Source: Kiloniella sp. EL199 (lineage in GTDB: Bacteria > Pseudomonadota > Alphaproteobacteria > Kiloniellales > Kiloniellaceae). From it: DNA of 64,000 nucleotides. The notes beneath the pieces are model-generated. The model was given only the letters and a program-made list of their open reading frames with translations, had not been told where the DNA came from and searched no databases. This document shows, in pieces, positions 62,115 through 64,000 of the stretch. The stretch covers positions 137,474-201,473 of the forward strand of contig NZ_OMPU01000004.1 in the NCBI RefSeq assembly GCF_900313065.1, given 5' to 3'. Both the position numbers and the translations under genes were made by a program. Each line of letters begins with the position of its first letter. The stretch's first letter is position 1.

Positions 62115-63740
62115 TTAAGCATCATCCAAAACAAGATCAGCCCCTTTTTCGCCGACCATAATGGCGGCTGCATTGGTGTTGCCAGAGGGCACATTCGGAA
62201 AGGTTGACGCATCGATCACACGAAGAGCGTCGATACCGTGAACCCTCAGTTTATGATCAACGACAAATTTTTCTGGATCAGGCCCCATTCGACAGGTTCC
62301 TGAAGGATGAAAACAGGTCCAGGCATAACCCCGAATATCGGCGATTAACTCTTCATCTGTTTTACAGTCTTTTCCGGGGCGAAATTCCTCAATAATAATA
62401 TCTTTAAAGGCTTTTGTTTCTGCCATTTTTCTCAAATATTTCACACCTTCCAATATCTCCGCGACATCTTCGTCTGTAGAAAGGTAATTAGGCTTTATCA
62501 TCGGTGGCTCAAACGGGTCAGTTGATTTAATTTTAATTTCGCCCCGGGATGTTGGACGGCAGTTTGTTAAACCCAACTGAAAAGCAGAAAAAGGATCTGG
62601 ATTGAGCATTGGTCGCGTTCCCGCAGGTGCGCGCGTATAACTGACGGGCGAGAAATACAGTTGTATATTCGGCTGTTCCAGATCCGGCCGGGTTTTAATA
62701 AAGCCTCCACCCTGATTGATGCTCAAACTAAGAGGACCACGGCGGAACAGGACATATTTCAGTCCCGCAACCAGCTTGCCCCACCAAGAGTGTAATTCAT
62801 CATTCAGGCTCGGAACTGTGCAGGAATAAAGATAGTCCATTCCAATATGATCTTGCAGATTTTGTCCAACTGCCGGGCTATTTATAACAATGGGTATATT
62901 GTGTTCATCAAGCAGAGCTTTAGGCCCTACTCCCGATAGCTGTAACAATTGAGGGCTATTAATGGAGCCTCCGCTGAGAATAACTTCTTTTTTAGCCGTA
63001 ACAGTCGAGGTTTTCCCTTTGCGAACATACTGAACACCGATAGCTTTTTTACCATCGAAAAGCACTTTTGAAACGTGGGTATGAGTTGTGAGCTTAAGCT
63101 TTTTGCGCTTTAAGGCTGGATGCAAAAAGGCCTTGGCCGCGGACTCTCGAAAACCATTACGGGTTGTCGTCTGGTAAAGCCCGATGCCCTCCTGTTCTGC
63201 ACCATTAAAATTTTCATTATAGGCAAGACCAAGTTCTTGCCCTGCTCGAATAAAGTTTTGACATAAAGGGTGTAAATCTTCTGAAACATCAGAAACATGC
63301 ATCGGTCCATCTGTTCCCCGATAGCCATCATCCCCCAGTTGGTTAACTTCCGACTTCTTGAAATAGGGCAGAACATCCTGATAGCTCCATCCCGGGTTTC
63401 CAAGTGCAGCCCAATCATCGTAGTCCTTTTTATGTCCACGGATATAAACCATGGCATTAATAGAACTGGACCCCCCAAGAACCTTTCCGCGTGGCCAATA
63501 GCTCTGCCTGTTTGCTGTACCTTCATCTGCTTCGGTCAGATACATCCAGTTCACAGCTTTTTGGTAGTACGTCTTGCCATATCCAATTGGGACCTGAACC
63601 CAAAAGCGTTTATCGCTTCCCCCGGCCTCGAGAAGTAAAACAGAATATTTACCGCTTTCACTCAGACGATTTGCCAAGACACAGCCCGCAGAGCCTGCAC
63701 CAACAATGATATAGTCAAAAGACTGTTTCTGCTTCCCCAT
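62115..63740 (-). CDS. GMC-family FAD-dependent oxidoreductase (choline/alcohol dehydrogenase-like)
   Basis: A 541-residue flavoprotein. The FAD-binding motif IIVGAGSAGCVLANRLSE is at the N-terminus, the GMC signature GGSSSINAMVYIRGHKKDYD near residue 90, and the active-site His in WTCFHPSGTCRMGP near 480. The last block is NTNAAAIMVGEKGADLVL. It oxidises an alcohol to an aldehyde and passes electrons to a quinone or oxygen; choline dehydrogenase (BetA) and alkanol dehydrogenases (AlkJ) look alike. There is no signal peptide. About 170 bases separate it from the crotonase-family gene upstream. No betB neighbour is seen, so a choline role is not supported. Confidence 0.9.
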   Translation of the reverse strand: MGKQKQSFDYIIVGAGSAGCVLANRLSESGKYSVLLLEAGGSDKRFWVQVPIGYGKTYYQKAVNWMYLTEADEGTANRQSYWPRGKVLGGSSSINAMVYIRGHKKDYDDWAALGNPGWSYQDVLPYFKKSEVNQLGDDGYRGTDGPMHVSDVSEDLHPLCQNFIRAGQELGLAYNENFNGAEQEGIGLYQTTTRNGFRESAAKAFLHPALKRKKLKLTTHTHVSKVLFDGKKAIGVQYVRKGKTSTVTAKKEVILSGGSINSPQLLQLSGVGPKALLDEHNIPIVINSPAVGQNLQDHIGMDYLYSCTVPSLNDELHSWWGKLVAGLKYVLFRRGPLSLSINQGGGFIKTRPDLEQPNIQLYFSPVSYTRAPAGTRPMLNPDPFSAFQLGLTNCRPTSRGEIKIKSTDPFEPPMIKPNYLSTDEDVAEILEGVKYLRKMAETKAFKDIIIEEFRPGKDCKTDEELIADIRGYAWTCFHPSGTCRMGPDPEKFVVDHKLRVHGIDALRVIDASTFPNVPSGNTNAAAIMVGEKGADLVLDDA

Positions 63741-63910
63741 GGTCCAAAACCTGAAAAATTACGTACCAAAATGAATTTCTTTTTCATTTATGTGCAAAAT
63801 CCCAAGCATTTCAAACAAAATTTCGCCTCATTAAACCAAGGCATCATTTCATTTGTCATTAGAGGCGTGATGATTTGTTTTAAAACACCTATGCAATTGA
63901 TTTAATTCTA

Positions 63911-64000
63911 TTACTGTCCCTTCCAGACAGGTGATCTTTTTTCAACAAAAGCACGTGATCCTTCTTTAGAGTCTTCGCTACGAAGCATCTTTTCATAATA
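63911..64000 (-). CDS. Enoyl-CoA hydratase/isomerase family protein, 3' end only
   Basis: The last 29 codons of a gene that enters from beyond the window edge. The C-terminal sequence MLRSEDSKEGSRAFVEKRSP followed by VWKGQ is typical of the crotonase family, where it forms the C-terminal helix. It is transcribed in the same direction as the GMC oxidoreductase, which begins 170 bases downstream, so fatty-acid or branched-chain catabolism may be the context. The frame is intact to the window edge. Confidence 0.82.
   Translation of the reverse strand, partial: YYEKMLRSEDSKEGSRAFVEKRSPVWKGQ

Noticed and set aside
1-64000. tRNA, rRNA, CRISPR arrays, insertion sequences, phage or toxin-antitoxin modules
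   Set aside because: I looked for cloverleaf patterns, spaced direct repeats, transposase motifs and terminal inverted repeats and found none. A tRNA scan by program would be needed to exclude small RNA genes fully.

Overview
The window looks like chromosomal DNA of a moderately AT-rich alphaproteobacterium, probably a marine Rhodospirillales- or Kiloniella-like organism. That placement is an inference. It rests on the housekeeping order recO-era-rnc-lepB-acpS-RSH-rpoZ, on smpB beside dapA, on a single long RelA/SpoT homologue, and on several TRAP transporters. I saw no tRNA, rRNA, insertion sequence, phage gene or CRISPR array.

Layout. 1-1660: the end of a TRAP large permease and a BenE-type transporter. 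1708-12000: a minus-strand housekeeping block, parC, a solute-binding protein, recO, era, rnc, lepB, acpS, the RSH (ppGpp) gene, rpoZ and folK. 12072-15765: a Tat-exported, IorAB-like molybdenum hydroxylase with an overlapping AraC-type regulator. 16132-25000: NYN-domain protein, smpB, dapA, a lytic transglycosylase, a haloacid dehalogenase-like protein, a threonine/serine dehydratase and a bactofilin/M23 peptidase pair. 25108-29077: a chemoreceptor and a phosphonate-monoester-hydrolase-like sulfatase-fold enzyme. 29260-33543: a second molybdenum hydroxylase, coupled to a dihaem lipoprotein. 33745-35600: nucleoside hydrolase and ribokinase.

From 36 kb the content is catabolic and transport. 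hppD (tyrosine degradation) has a textbook promoter whose -10 is covered by a palindrome. Nearly the same palindrome lies in the promoter of a TRAP operon (46.1-49.0 kb) next to marR-maiA, so a small MarR regulon for tyrosine/homogentisate metabolism is likely. An aldehyde dehydrogenase/epoxide hydrolase pair, a MocR regulator and a P-M-Q-ordered TRAP operon form another unit. Three direct repeats, 22-23 bp apart, sit in the MocR/TRAP divergent promoter. 49.1-57.3 kb holds a CocE/NonD hydrolase and a dipeptide-type ABC importer operon ending in a phosphodiesterase. 57.7-61.5 kb holds an aldehyde dehydrogenase and an enolase-superfamily enzyme with a divergent LysR regulator. The window ends with a small unknown membrane protein, a GMC oxidoreductase and the 3' end of a crotonase-family gene.

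The most interesting points are the shared operator, the MocR direct repeats, the coupled molybdenum hydroxylase-cytochrome lipoprotein operon, the abrupt codon-use shift inside the ABC permease genes, and a nested inverted repeat between the RSH gene and rpoZ. I did not find a clearly novel multi-gene defence or mobile system.
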